A stretch of 64,000 nt of DNA from positions 372,001 through 436,000 of the forward strand of contig NZ_JAQFWW010000001.1 in NCBI RefSeq assembly GCF_027706145.1. The letters run 5' to 3'. The stretch is from Bacillus changyiensis. GTDB lineage: Bacteria > Bacillota > Bacilli > Bacillales > Bacillaceae. The notes under the pieces were generated by a model. The model was not told where the DNA came from. It ran no database searches and worked only from the letters and a program-made list of their open reading frames with translations. Below, piece by piece: positions 1 to 9,177 of the stretch (its first letter is position 1; each line of letters opens with the position of its first letter). The translations under genes and the position numbers were made by a program.

Positions 1-2
1 GT

Positions 3-377
3 ATGGGGGAAGTCTATATCATCGATGAAAGCAAGATGGATATTTTCACAGGAATAGCCGGAAGCGGTCCCGCATATTTTTATTATTTAATGGAGCATAT
101 TGAAAAAGCAGGGTCAGATGCTGGCTTAAGCCGAAAACTAACTCGGGAAATCGGTGCACAAACGCTGTTAGGCGCTGCGAAAATGCTTTTGGAAAGCTCG
201 GAAGACACTACTGTTCTCAAAGACAACATTACCTCTCCTAACGGTACGACTGCCGCCGGTTTAAAAGCATTACAAGAAAGCGGTGGAGGCGAAGCTATCG
301 AGCAGGCGATCAAACACGCCGCGAAACGATCGAAATCCATCAGCCTCGAATTGAAACAATTAGTTACAGCAAGATAA
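3..377 (+). CDS. proI: pyrroline-5-carboxylate reductase, C-terminal part (cut by left edge)
   Basis: Final enzyme of proline synthesis, reducing 1-pyrroline-5-carboxylate with NAD(P)H in the cytoplasm. Only about the last 124 residues are in the window. The P5CR dimerisation domain is clear: GSGPAYFYYLMEH, then the signature region with TSPNGTT and AAGLKALQ. The NAD(P)-binding Rossmann half lies upstream, so the ATG at 3 is an internal methionine and not a start. proB follows 40 bp later and proA after that, so all three proline genes form one unit. Any T-box or other leader would be outside the window. The choice of proI over other proC paralogues rests on this linkage only. Confidence 0.93.
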   Translation: MGEVYIIDESKMDIFTGIAGSGPAYFYYLMEHIEKAGSDAGLSRKLTREIGAQTLLGAAKMLLESSEDTTVLKDNITSPNGTTAAGLKALQESGGGEAIEQAIKHAAKRSKSISLELKQLVTAR

Positions 378-417
378 ACACCTAAAAGAGAAGGAAAAAT
401 TCTACAGGAGTGATAAG

Positions 418-1539
418 ATGACCTCTAATCGAAAGAGGGTTGTTGTCAAAGTGGGAAGTAGTTCATTAACAAGCCTCAATGGTGAAATTAGCAGAAAAAA
501 GCTTGAAAAGTTAGTTGAACAGATTGTCAGTTTGAAGGATGCAGGACACGAAGTGCTGCTCGTTTCCTCAGGTGCAGTCGCAGCAGGTTACCGAAAACTC
601 GGATTTATCGACAGGCCTGATACATTACCGGAAAAACAGGCATCTGCGGCGATCGGGCAAGGTTTATTAATCGAGTCTTATTCAAAACTGTTTTTATCAC
701 ATGGTTATATTGCTTCACAAATTTTAATTACAAGAAGCGATTTTTCAGATGAAAAACGGTACAACAATGTCAGAAACACGATGAATGTCCTTTTGGAGCG
801 GGGAATTATCCCGATTATTAACGAAAATGACACAGTCACTGTCAATCGTCTCAAATTTGGAGATAATGACACGCTTGCAGCAAAAGTTTCCGGTCTAATT
901 GATGCAGATCTTTTAACGATCCTCTCAGATATTGACGGACTGTATGACGCAAATCCTCGGCAAACTTCAGGTGCCCGTCTTGTCAAAGAAGTCAGTGAAA
1001 TCACGCCAGAAATTGAAGCATCTGCAGGTGATGCCGGAAGTGACATTGGAACCGGTGGCATGAAGTCAAAGCTGGACGCTTTTAAAATTACAATGGCCTC
1101 AGGTATTAAAGGATTTTTAGGAAAGGCTGATCATCCTGATATTTTGCAAAAAGCAGTGAATGGAACCGCACGTGGAACATATTTTGAATCAAATGCTGAT
1201 ACGCTCACTCTTAACCATAAAAAACAATGGATCGCTTTTAACTCTGGTCCAGAAGGCGATATCATTGTCAGTAATGAAAGCAAAGAGTTTATCATCGACC
1301 GTAAAAAAAGCCTGTATCCTTCTAGTATTTACGAAATAAACGGACGTTTTAGCAACGGTTCAGTCGTTCGAATCTTGGATCAAGAAGGAGAAGAGATCGG
1401 TTTGGGAATTGTCAATTTCTCTTCAGCAGAACTTCGTAAATGGAAGAAGGATGTGAATCAGGAAACAGCCTCTTCTTCACAGGCTGTCGTTGACAGAGAA
1501 GCATTTGTTTGTCATTTAGAGCTATCAGCCCCACTCTAA
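418..1539 (+). CDS. proB: glutamate 5-kinase
   Basis: Catalyses ATP-dependent phosphorylation of glutamate to gamma-glutamyl phosphate, the committed step of proline synthesis. The 373 residues fit the family length: an N-terminal amino-acid kinase domain (VVVKVGSSSLT near the start, LLVSSGAVAAG, IINENDTVTV, GTGGMKSKLDA) and a C-terminal PUA domain from about residue 275. The ATG follows AGGAG with good spacing. It sits between proI and proA (20 bp gap to proA). Whether it is the anabolic proB or the osmoadaptive proJ type cannot be told here, because the regulatory leader is outside the window. Confidence 0.95.
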   Translation: MTSNRKRVVVKVGSSSLTSLNGEISRKKLEKLVEQIVSLKDAGHEVLLVSSGAVAAGYRKLGFIDRPDTLPEKQASAAIGQGLLIESYSKLFLSHGYIASQILITRSDFSDEKRYNNVRNTMNVLLERGIIPIINENDTVTVNRLKFGDNDTLAAKVSGLIDADLLTILSDIDGLYDANPRQTSGARLVKEVSEITPEIEASAGDAGSDIGTGGMKSKLDAFKITMASGIKGFLGKADHPDILQKAVNGTARGTYFESNADTLTLNHKKQWIAFNSGPEGDIIVSNESKEFIIDRKKSLYPSSIYEINGRFSNGSVVRILDQEGEEIGLGIVNFSSAELRKWKKDVNQETASSSQAVVDREAFVCHLELSAPL

Positions 1540-1559
1540 AAATATGAGGAGGAATATAC

Positions 1560-2828
1560 ATGGCAACTATTGATGTCAACATAGCACAAACAATTGAGGA
1601 AAAAGCAATAAAGGCAAATCAAGCAGCGAAATCATTGCGACTGGTTACGGAACAGGAAAAAAACGAAGCGCTGTATGCACTTGCCGAACATCTTGAAAAA
1701 AACATTGATTTTATCCTCAAGGAAAATCGAAAAGACATTGAAGCCGCTCGGAAGAAATATGATGCAGCCTATATTGATCGGTTGTCACTAAATGAAAACA
1801 GAGTGATTGATTTTGCCAACAGCTTAAAAGAGGTCGCAAAACTGGATGACCCGGTCGGTGAGACGATATCCAATTGGACGCTTGAGAATGGACTAAAAGT
1901 TGAAAAAATCCGTGTTCCACTCGGTGTCATTGGGATGATTTATGAAGCAAGGCCAAATGTAACGGTCGATGCGACAGGGCTTGCGCTAAAATCGGGAAAT
2001 GCAATTATTTTAAAAGGTGGATCATCTGCTATTCATTCTAACAAAGCGATCGTCTCTGTCATGCATAGCGCTCTATCTGATACGCGAGTACCGAAAGATG
2101 CTGTTCAATTCATAGAAAGTACGGATCGTAACGCTACAAAAGCTTTATTTAAAATGAAACAGCATATAGATGTATTAATTCCTCGTGGAGGAGGCGCCTT
2201 AATTCAACAGGTTGTCGAGAATGCGACAGTTCCTGTTCTTGAAACAGGAGTTGGTAATTGTCATCTTTATATTGACAGTGAAGCTGATACAGAAAAAGCA
2301 CTCAACATTCTCATCAATGCAAAAACAGACCGCCCAGCCGTCTGCAATGCTCTGGAAACACTGATTGTTCATGAAAAGTGGTTGGAGCAAAATGCGACAG
2401 AATTAATCGAAGTCTTAAATAAACATCAAATTCAGGTTCATGGGGATGAAAAAGCTGTGCGCTTTATTCCAGGAGCTTCCCTTGCTGATGAAACCGATTG
2501 GAAAAATGAATATTTAAGTCTTGAGATTGCCATTAAAGTTGTCGGTCATCTTGATGAAGCATGCGACCATATCGAAACATATGGAACAAAGCATTCAGAA
2601 GCAATCGTTACAGAAAATCAAGAAACAGCTAAAGCATTTTTAAGCATCATAGATGCCGCAGCACTTTACCATAATGCCTCAACCCGGTTTACAGACGGGG
2701 GAGCCCTCGGTTTCGGGGCAGAAATCGGCATCTCTACCCAAAAACTTCATGCACGTGGACCGATGGGTTTAAAAGAACTTACCACATGTAAATATGTGAT
2801 GACAGGTAACGGTCATATTAGAGCATAG
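1560..2828 (+). CDS. proA: gamma-glutamyl phosphate reductase
   Basis: NADPH-dependent reduction of gamma-glutamyl phosphate to glutamate 5-semialdehyde, which cyclises to the substrate of proI. The 422 residues are full length, of the aldehyde-dehydrogenase-like fold. The family region with the catalytic cysteine is visible (KTDRPAVCNALETL), as are the N-terminal GVIGMIYEARPNVT and the C-terminal TDGGALGFGAEIGISTQK signature. RBS GAGGAGG precedes the ATG. It is last of the proline unit, with a strong terminator directly downstream. Confidence 0.96.
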   Translation: MATIDVNIAQTIEEKAIKANQAAKSLRLVTEQEKNEALYALAEHLEKNIDFILKENRKDIEAARKKYDAAYIDRLSLNENRVIDFANSLKEVAKLDDPVGETISNWTLENGLKVEKIRVPLGVIGMIYEARPNVTVDATGLALKSGNAIILKGGSSAIHSNKAIVSVMHSALSDTRVPKDAVQFIESTDRNATKALFKMKQHIDVLIPRGGGALIQQVVENATVPVLETGVGNCHLYIDSEADTEKALNILINAKTDRPAVCNALETLIVHEKWLEQNATELIEVLNKHQIQVHGDEKAVRFIPGASLADETDWKNEYLSLEIAIKVVGHLDEACDHIETYGTKHSEAIVTENQETAKAFLSIIDAAALYHNASTRFTDGGALGFGAEIGISTQKLHARGPMGLKELTTCKYVMTGNGHIRA

Positions 2829-2840
2829 CATTTTACTTTA

Positions 2841-2896
2841 GGCTGTCATCATTCCAATTCAATTTGGAATGATGACAGCCTTATTTATTTTTTCAC
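2841..2896 (+). terminator. Rho-independent terminator of the proline operon
   Basis: A near-perfect stem (arms 2841-2858 and 2863-2880, GGCTGTCATCATTCCAAT type) is followed by a T-rich tract TTATTTATTTTTT. It lies 12 bp after the proA stop. Confidence 0.93.
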
Positions 2897-2980
2897 TTCG
2901 TTTAAAAGCATGAAGAACATGTTTCCCTAATATGATAATAGAAAGCTCATCCATCAAGACGATAAAAAGGGGGCATTCCA

Positions 2981-4141
2981 TTGAATTATGAATTAAGTAA
3001 AGAACAACAAATGATTCGCGAACTTGCTAGAGATTTCGCAAAACATGAAGTTGCACCGCATGCTGAACATCTTGACAAGACAGGAGATTTCCCCATCGAA
3101 ACCTTTCGGAAAATGGGGAAACTTGGACTTTTGGGAATTCCGTTTCCAGAAAAATATGGCGGTTCAGGTGGTGATACGATTTCTTATGCATTGGCCGTTG
3201 AAGAGATTGGTAGAGCGTGCGGCAGTACAGGGCTCAGCTATGCTGCTGCTGTTTCACTAGGGGCTTCCCCGATTGCCTATTTTGGTACGGAAGAACAAAA
3301 ACAAGAGTATCTTGTTCCGCTTGCACAAGGTCTAGGGCTGGGGTCGTTTGGCTTAACTGAACCAAATGCCGGTTCTGATGCTGGAGGCACACAAACCAAA
3401 GCTGTAGAAGACGGAAATGATTATGTGATCAATGGAGAAAAATGCTGGATCACCAATGCAGGGTATGCTCGAACGGTCATTATCACAGCGGTAACCGGCA
3501 AAGATGATCAGGGAAAAAATATCATTTCAGCTATCATTGTTCCAACTGATGTCAAAGGATTTACGATTAAGAGTGAATATGACAAAATGGGAGTTCGCGG
3601 TTCTAACACTTCACAACTTATATTAGAAAATGTTCGTGTTCCGAAAAAAAACCTATTAGGTAGTCCTGCCAAAGGATTTAAACAATTTTTATATACGCTC
3701 GATGGCGGCCGAATTTCGATTGCTGCACTTTCGGTTGGAATTGCTCAGGCTGCATTTGACGCTTCATTAAAATATGCAAATGAAAGAAAGCAATTTAACA
3801 GGCCGATTTCCAGTTTTCAAGCCATTCAATTTAAACTTGCCGATATGGCGATGGAAATTGAACTTTCACGAAATATGGTCCTGAAAGCCGCCTGGTTAAA
3901 AGATCAAAAACGACCATTCACAAAAGAAGCAGCTTTCGCTAAACTGTATGCTTCAGAGATGGCTGTTAGAGCATCCAATCAAGCGATTCAGATTCATGGT
4001 GGATATGGTTATATGAGAGAATATGGGGTTGAACGTTTATTACGTGATGCAAAATTGATGGAAATTGGAGAAGGGACATCAGAGATTCAACGGCTTGTCA
4101 TTGCTAGACAACTTGGTTTAAAAAAACAAGCATCACAGTGA
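2981..4141 (+). CDS. short-chain/branched acyl-CoA dehydrogenase opening the leucine-catabolism operon
   Basis: FAD-dependent alpha,beta-dehydrogenation of an acyl-CoA; by context isovaleryl-CoA to 3-methylcrotonyl-CoA. The 386 residues have standard ACAD architecture: [15 protein letters not shown]/substrate loop, [37 protein letters not shown] and [10 protein letters not shown]. The glutamate in the last motif (about residue 364) occupies the catalytic-base position of short-chain enzymes; animal isovaleryl-CoA dehydrogenase has no Glu there, so substrate is assigned from neighbours. Translation starts at TTG, chosen because AAGGGGG lies just upstream. It resembles B. subtilis YngJ/MmgC. 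A -10-like TATGAT is at 2931-2936 without a convincing -35. Confidence 0.92.
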   Translation: MNYELSKEQQMIRELARDFAKHEVAPHAEHLDKTGDFPIETFRKMGKLGLLGIPFPEKYGGSGGDTISYALAVEEIGRACGSTGLSYAAAVSLGASPIAYFGTEEQKQEYLVPLAQGLGLGSFGLTEPNAGSDAGGTQTKAVEDGNDYVINGEKCWITNAGYARTVIITAVTGKDDQGKNIISAIIVPTDVKGFTIKSEYDKMGVRGSNTSQLILENVRVPKKNLLGSPAKGFKQFLYTLDGGRISIAALSVGIAQAAFDASLKYANERKQFNRPISSFQAIQFKLADMAMEIELSRNMVLKAAWLKDQKRPFTKEAAFAKLYASEMAVRASNQAIQIHGGYGYMREYGVERLLRDAKLMEIGEGTSEIQRLVIARQLGLKKQASQ

Positions 4142-4152
4142 AAGCGCTTACT
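4139..4152 (+). promoter_or_regulatory. cre-like CcpA site inside the leucine operon
   Basis: TGAAAGCGCTTACT overlaps the stop codon of the dehydrogenase gene. It matches the B. subtilis cre consensus TGWAANCGNTNWCA at every position except the last. A cre in an operon junction could act as a CcpA roadblock; function is inferred. Confidence 0.55.
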
Positions 4153-4171
4153 AATAAAAGGGGGGAAACAA

Positions 4172-5809
4172 GTGGCAGAACGGATTCATTTGACGATCGG
4201 AGAACTGTTAGAAAAAACAGCGAACCAGATACCTGATCATGAAGCCGTTGTCTACCCCGACCGCGGCCTCAACATAACATACAGACAATTTGATCAACTG
4301 TGTCGTAGAACGGCAAAAGGATTGATGAAACTAGGTATTAAAAAAGGTGAACATGTCGCCATCTGGGCTTCGAATACACCGGAATGGCTCTTAACACAGT
4401 TTGCTGCTGCCAAAATTGGCGCGGTGCTTGTCACCATAAATACAAATCATCAATCATCAGAACTTGAATATGTACTTAAACATTCTGTTTCAACCACACT
4501 CATATTAATGGAATCTTACAAAACCACTTCTTTTACTAAAATTCTTGATGATGTGGTTCCAGAATTGAAAAACTCCGCAGCTGGTGATCTTCAATCTAGC
4601 ACACTACCTTTATTAAAAAATATCATCATGATAGGAAAAAACAAACATCCTGGAATGTATCTTTGGGATGATTTGGCGAAGCTTGCTGATGACATAAGTG
4701 AACAAGAGCTTGAAGAAAGAATGGAAAGCCTTGATCAACATGATGTGATCAATATCCAGTATACGTCGGGAACAACCGGTTTTCCAAAAGGAGTCATGCT
4801 CACCCATTATAATTTGGTTAACAATGCCATCAATATTGCGGAATGTTTGAACTTAACAACAATGGATCGAATGTGTATACCCGTCCCTTTTTTTCATTGT
4901 TTTGGCTGTGTACTCGGAAATTTAGTATGTGTAACTGTCGGAGGTACAATGGTACCCGTTCAAGAATTCAATCCGAAAACTGTACTGCAGACGGTTGAAA
5001 TGGAAAAATGTACTGTACTTCACGGTGTTCCAACGATGTTTATCACGGAACTAAGTGAAAAAGATTTTGAATTGTTCGATCTATCCTCTTTAAGAACTGG
5101 AATCATGGCAGGGTCTATCTGCCCAGTTGAAGTAATGAAAGAAGTGATTGACAAGATGGGGATGTCTGAAATTACGATTGCTTATGGGCAGACAGAGGCT
5201 TCACCAGTGATTACCCAAACAAGATTTGATGATTCTTTTAGAAGAAAAGTTGAAACCGTTGGTCGCGCCCTGCCAAATATCGAAGTGAAAATCACACAAC
5301 CAGGAACAAACCAAGAAGTGAAAAGGGGAACACAAGGTGAACTGTGTACACGAGGCTATCATGTTATGAAAGGTTACTATAAAGATTTGCAAGCAACGGC
5401 TCAAGTTATTGATGAGGATGGGTTTCTTCATACAGGTGACTTAGCTGTCATGGATGAAGATGGATACTGCAAAATAACTGGCAGATTAAAAGATATGATT
5501 ATTAGAGGAGGCGAAAATATTTATCCAAGGGAGATTGAAGAATTTTTATATCAGCATCCGAAAATTCTTGATGTCCAGGTTGTCGGTGTACCTGATCAAA
5601 CACTTGGTGAAGAAGTTTCCGCATGGGTAAAAGTGAAAAGCGGGGAATCATTAACAACCCAAGAATTACTAGATTATTGTAAAGGAAAAATCGCCCGCTA
5701 TAAAATTCCACGTCATATCGCATTTGTTAACGACTTTCCGATGACGGCATCTGGAAAAATACAAAAATTCAAGTTAAGAGAACAAGCAATAAAATATTTT
5801 CAATTGTAA
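4172..5809 (+). CDS. AMP-binding acyl-CoA synthetase (YngI-like)
   Basis: Activates a carboxylic acid to its CoA thioester via an acyl-adenylate. The 545 residues are a full ANL-family enzyme: P-loop YTSGTTGFPKGVMLTH (about 198-213), YGQTEASPV, HTGDLAVMDEDGY, and GGENIYPREIEE hinge region with the C-terminal lysine motif SGKIQKFKLRE. GTG start with AAAGGGGGG upstream. It lies 30 bp after the dehydrogenase and before the carboxylase genes, as yngI does in B. subtilis. The context suggests isovalerate, 3-methylcrotonate or another short branched acid, but the sequence does not fix the substrate. Confidence 0.88.
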   Translation: MAERIHLTIGELLEKTANQIPDHEAVVYPDRGLNITYRQFDQLCRRTAKGLMKLGIKKGEHVAIWASNTPEWLLTQFAAAKIGAVLVTINTNHQSSELEYVLKHSVSTTLILMESYKTTSFTKILDDVVPELKNSAAGDLQSSTLPLLKNIIMIGKNKHPGMYLWDDLAKLADDISEQELEERMESLDQHDVINIQYTSGTTGFPKGVMLTHYNLVNNAINIAECLNLTTMDRMCIPVPFFHCFGCVLGNLVCVTVGGTMVPVQEFNPKTVLQTVEMEKCTVLHGVPTMFITELSEKDFELFDLSSLRTGIMAGSICPVEVMKEVIDKMGMSEITIAYGQTEASPVITQTRFDDSFRRKVETVGRALPNIEVKITQPGTNQEVKRGTQGELCTRGYHVMKGYYKDLQATAQVIDEDGFLHTGDLAVMDEDGYCKITGRLKDMIIRGGENIYPREIEEFLYQHPKILDVQVVGVPDQTLGEEVSAWVKVKSGESLTTQELLDYCKGKIARYKIPRHIAFVNDFPMTASGKIQKFKLREQAIKYFQL

Positions 5810-5851
5810 TTTTATCTTTCATCCGTGACTAACATGAAAGGGGGAGACTTT

Positions 5852-7192
5852 TTGTATAAAAAAATACTGATTGCTAATCGTGGCGAGATTGCTCTTCGTA
5901 TTATTCGTACTTGCAAGAAGCTTGGTGTTCAAACAGTAGCTGTTTACTCTGAAGCAGATGCTGAGTTATTACATGTCAAAATGGCTGATGAAGCATGGCT
6001 GATTGGAAAACCGCATGTCAATGAAAGCTATTTAAGTATTGAAAAGGTCATCAAAGCAGCAAAACAAGCAGGTGTAGACGCTATCCATCCGGGCTATGGA
6101 CTGCTTTCGGAAAATAGCCAGTTTGCAAAAAGGTGCCATCAAGAGAATATCTCATTTATTGGACCATCACCGGAAGTGATCGCAAAAATGGGGGACAAAA
6201 TTACAGCGAGAAAAGCGATGGAACAAGCTGGAGTTCCAGTTGTTCCAGGTGTAACCGAAAGCTTATCAAATCTAGACGATGCGATCAAGATGGCGAATAT
6301 GATTGGCTATCCCATCATGCTAAAAGCAGCTTTTGGTGGTGGTGGGATTGGCATGCAGCTTGTTCACAATGAAAACGAATTGAAAAAAGCTTATGAAGGG
6401 AACCAAAAACGAGCTACAGATTTTTTTGGTGATGGTTCTATGTATATCGAAAAATATATTGAGCAGGCCCGCCATATCGAAATTCAAATATTAGTAGACC
6501 AATATGGAAAAGGTGTCTATCTTTGGGAACGTGACTGTTCGATTCAAAGACGACAGCAAAAAATGATCGAAGAAGCCCCAGCTCCATTACTAGACGAAAA
6601 CATAAAAGTAAAACTTGGAGAAACTGCTGTAAAAGCGGCACGATCGATCGGCTATACCAATGCTGGGACGATCGAGTTTTTAGTTGATTCAAACAACCGT
6701 TTTTATTTTCTTGAAATGAATACCCGCCTGCAAGTCGAACACCCGGTCACAGAAGAAATTACTGGTCTTGATCTTGTAGAGGAACAACTTTATGCAGCCT
6801 TGGGTAAGCCGCTCACTTTCTCACAAAATGATATTAAGCGAGACGGTCATGCAATTGAAGTCAGAATCTATGCTGAAGATCCAAAGACGTTTTTTCCATC
6901 ACCAGGAACCATCACTGAATTCAACCTGCCTGAACACCCGAATATCCGTCATGAATGTGCGATATCCACTGGGATGAAGATCACCCCATATTACGACCCC
7001 ATGATCTCTAAAATGATTGTCAAAGGAAAAAACAGACAAGAGACGATTCAAACTTTAACAAAAGCGCTCGCGCAATATAAGGTGGCAGGAATTAAAACAA
7101 ACATCCCTCTGCTTGAAGAGATTGTACGATCACCAGACTTTCAAAAAGGTGGTGTCCAAACGAACTTTGTCCAACAGCATCTCTTGAAATAA
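5852..7192 (+). CDS. biotin carboxylase subunit of methylcrotonyl-CoA carboxylase (YngH-like)
   Basis: ATP- and bicarbonate-dependent carboxylation of carrier-bound biotin, feeding methylcrotonyl-CoA carboxylase. The 446 residues contain the biotin-carboxylase N domain (KILIANRGEIALRI), ATP-grasp domain (KAAFGGGGIGMQ, EMNTRLQVEHPVTE) and C-terminal domain. I chose the TTG at 5852, which has AAAGGGGGAG in front; an in-frame GTG at 5825 would add 9 residues that include this RBS and is unlikely. No biotinyl domain is fused, and the next gene supplies it. It closely resembles AccC; the operon assigns it to leucine breakdown. Confidence 0.9.
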   Translation: MYKKILIANRGEIALRIIRTCKKLGVQTVAVYSEADAELLHVKMADEAWLIGKPHVNESYLSIEKVIKAAKQAGVDAIHPGYGLLSENSQFAKRCHQENISFIGPSPEVIAKMGDKITARKAMEQAGVPVVPGVTESLSNLDDAIKMANMIGYPIMLKAAFGGGGIGMQLVHNENELKKAYEGNQKRATDFFGDGSMYIEKYIEQARHIEIQILVDQYGKGVYLWERDCSIQRRQQKMIEEAPAPLLDENIKVKLGETAVKAARSIGYTNAGTIEFLVDSNNRFYFLEMNTRLQVEHPVTEEITGLDLVEEQLYAALGKPLTFSQNDIKRDGHAIEVRIYAEDPKTFFPSPGTITEFNLPEHPNIRHECAISTGMKITPYYDPMISKMIVKGKNRQETIQTLTKALAQYKVAGIKTNIPLLEEIVRSPDFQKGGVQTNFVQQHLLK

Positions 7193-7211
7193 AAAAGAAA
7201 GGAGGCGCTTT

Positions 7212-7430
7212 ATGAATACTGTTGTCATCAATATGGCAGGAAACATATGGAAGATATTAGTGGGTAAGGGCGATCAAATTGAAAAAGGGCAAGAAGTTGC
7301 GATTTTAGAGTCTATGAAAATGGAGATTCCCATCATTGCTGAGACAAGCGGGACCGTCATTGAAGTTAAAAAAAAGGAGGGGGAATTTGCTGATGAAGGT
7401 GATGTATTATTAGAGCTTCAATCATGCTAG
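7212..7430 (+). CDS. free-standing biotin carrier protein (YngHB-like)
   Basis: Small 72-residue biotin/lipoyl-attachment domain carrying the carboxybiotin between the carboxylase and the carboxyltransferase. The biotinylation motif ESMKMEI puts the modified lysine at residue 36, as expected for the single hammerhead domain. Strong RBS AAAGGAGG 7 bp before the ATG. It lies directly after the biotin carboxylase gene and overlaps the beginning of the next gene's ribosome binding region, suggesting translational coupling. Confidence 0.93.
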   Translation: MNTVVINMAGNIWKILVGKGDQIEKGQEVAILESMKMEIPIIAETSGTVIEVKKKEGEFADEGDVLLELQSC

Positions 7431-7441
7431 GAGGCAAACAG

Positions 7442-8353
7442 ATGAATGTTCCAAAAAAAATCTCCATTAAAGAGGTCGGACCGCGGGACGGTCTGCAAAA
7501 TGAACAGGTCCTCCTCAGTACGAGTGATAAGATCTCCTGGATCGATATGCTTTCTGTGACAGGGCTTTCCTATATTGAAATTACATCATTTGTTCACCCT
7601 AAATGGGTTCCACCTCTTCGAGATGCACTCGATGTTGCTAAAGGAATCAAACGTCAGCCCGGTGTGACATATGCCGCACTTGTTCCAAATCGAAAAGGGC
7701 TTGAACGAGCGATCTCAGGAAATATTGATGAAGCGGCAGTATTTATGTCAGCGAGTGAAACGCACAATCAAAAAAACATTAATAAACCAATCAACAAGAC
7801 ATTTCCAATTCTAAAAGAAGTGATCACTGAAGCGATCGAAGCCAAGCTTACCACAAGAGCCTATTTATCCACCGTTTTTGGCTGTCCTTATGAAAAAAAC
7901 GTGCCACTAGAACAAATCGTTCGTATCTCTGAAACTCTTTTTGAAATGGGAATTGATGAACTTTCCCTCGGAGATACGATCGGTGCCGCTAATCCCGTAC
8001 AAGTAGAGCTTATCTTGGAAACATTGTTAAATCGCTTTCCGAAAGAAAAAATTGCTCTCCACTTTCATAATACAAGAGGCATGGCACTTGCCAACATCAT
8101 CACAGCGATGAATATGGGAATCACTACATTTGATGGAGCATGTGGTGGACTAGGTGGTTGTCCATACGCACCTGGCTCATCAGGCAATGCTGCAACAGAT
8201 GATCTGATTTATATGTGTGCCCAAATGGGCATAGAAACAGGAGTTGAGCTTGGGAAGCTATTGCTCGCTGCCAAGTGGATCGAAGAAAAAACAGGTAGAC
8301 AGCTACCAAGCCATAATTTGCAGGCAGCCAAATCATTAGACTGTTTTTCATAA
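7442..8353 (+). CDS. hydroxymethylglutaryl-CoA lyase (YngG-like)
   Basis: Cleaves 3-hydroxy-3-methylglutaryl-CoA to acetoacetate and acetyl-CoA, the last carbon-splitting step of leucine catabolism. The 303-residue TIM-barrel protein shows VGPRDGLQNE at the N-terminus, HFHNTRGMA metal-site histidines, and the active-site loop GGLGGCPYAPGSSGN with the catalytic cysteine. Start chosen at the ATG preceded by CTAGGAGG; the in-frame ATG at 7424 would overlap the upstream gene and hide this RBS. Confidence 0.95.
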   Translation: MNVPKKISIKEVGPRDGLQNEQVLLSTSDKISWIDMLSVTGLSYIEITSFVHPKWVPPLRDALDVAKGIKRQPGVTYAALVPNRKGLERAISGNIDEAAVFMSASETHNQKNINKPINKTFPILKEVITEAIEAKLTTRAYLSTVFGCPYEKNVPLEQIVRISETLFEMGIDELSLGDTIGAANPVQVELILETLLNRFPKEKIALHFHNTRGMALANIITAMNMGITTFDGACGGLGGCPYAPGSSGNAATDDLIYMCAQMGIETGVELGKLLLAAKWIEEKTGRQLPSHNLQAAKSLDCFS

Positions 8354-8372
8354 AGAAACGGAGGTATGATGA

Positions 8373-9152
8373 GTGGCACCAAACATTCTTTTTTCTATTT
8401 ATAAATCAATCGCCACCTTAACACTAAACAGACCGCATGCCGCCAATTCCCTATCAACATCTCTTCTTGAAGAACTTCACCGTCATCTCAATAGCATTAA
8501 ATCCAACTCAGCTATCCGCTCTGTCATCATAACGGGAACAGGAGAAAAAGTATTTTGTGCAGGTGCTGATTTAAAAGAAAGAGCACACATGAACCATGGG
8601 GAAACAAAACAGACGGTTTCCCTCATCCAAGACGTGATTAAGGAGATTGAAGAATTACCTCAGCCTGTTATCGCATCATTAAACGGTAGTGCTTTAGGAG
8701 GCGGCCTTGAACTGGCATTAGCTTGTGATATTAGAATAGCTGCTAACCATATCGAGCTCGGCCTTCCAGAAACAACATTAGCCATTATTCCAGGAGCAGG
8801 TGGAACGCAGCGCTTACCACGTTTAATCGGTAGAGGAAAAGCAAAGGAAATGATCTTTACCGGTAACCGCCTCCGAGCAAAAGATGCAAAAGATCTTCAG
8901 CTTGTCGAATATGTCGTCCCATTACAAGAACTAAAAGAAAAAACAGAAAATATCGCACAAAAAATTGCTGAAAACGGTCCGATTGCGGTTAGACAAGCAA
9001 AATTCGCCATCAACAAAGGGCTCGAAATAGATCTTGCAACAGGACTTTCCATCGAACAAAAAGCTTACGAACTGACCATTCCAACAAATGATCGAACAGA
9101 AGGACTGAAAGCTTTTTTAGAAAAGCGAAAGCCTCAATATAAAGGAGAATGA
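8373..9152 (+). CDS. enoyl-CoA hydratase, probable methylglutaconyl-CoA hydratase (YngF-like)
   Basis: Hydrates 3-methylglutaconyl-CoA to HMG-CoA by context; cytoplasmic crotonase-fold enzyme. The 259 residues include the CoA-binding oxyanion segments FCAGADLKER and NGSALGGGLELALACDIRIA, then GLPETTLAIIPGAGGTQRLPRLIG. GTG start with GGAGG 7 bp upstream. It sits 19 bp after the HMG-CoA lyase gene and before the carboxyltransferase, matching the B. subtilis yng order. Crotonases are hard to separate by motif, so the substrate rests on the operon. Confidence 0.9.
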   Translation: MAPNILFSIYKSIATLTLNRPHAANSLSTSLLEELHRHLNSIKSNSAIRSVIITGTGEKVFCAGADLKERAHMNHGETKQTVSLIQDVIKEIEELPQPVIASLNGSALGGGLELALACDIRIAANHIELGLPETTLAIIPGAGGTQRLPRLIGRGKAKEMIFTGNRLRAKDAKDLQLVEYVVPLQELKEKTENIAQKIAENGPIAVRQAKFAINKGLEIDLATGLSIEQKAYELTIPTNDRTEGLKAFLEKRKPQYKGE

Positions 9153-9177
9153 GATTGAAAAGGAGAGAAGAAACCTT

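Noticed and set aside
2981..4141. Calling this gene isovaleryl-CoA dehydrogenase outright
   Set aside because: The EGTSEIQR motif has the short-chain-type catalytic Glu; only the operon supports isovaleryl-CoA.
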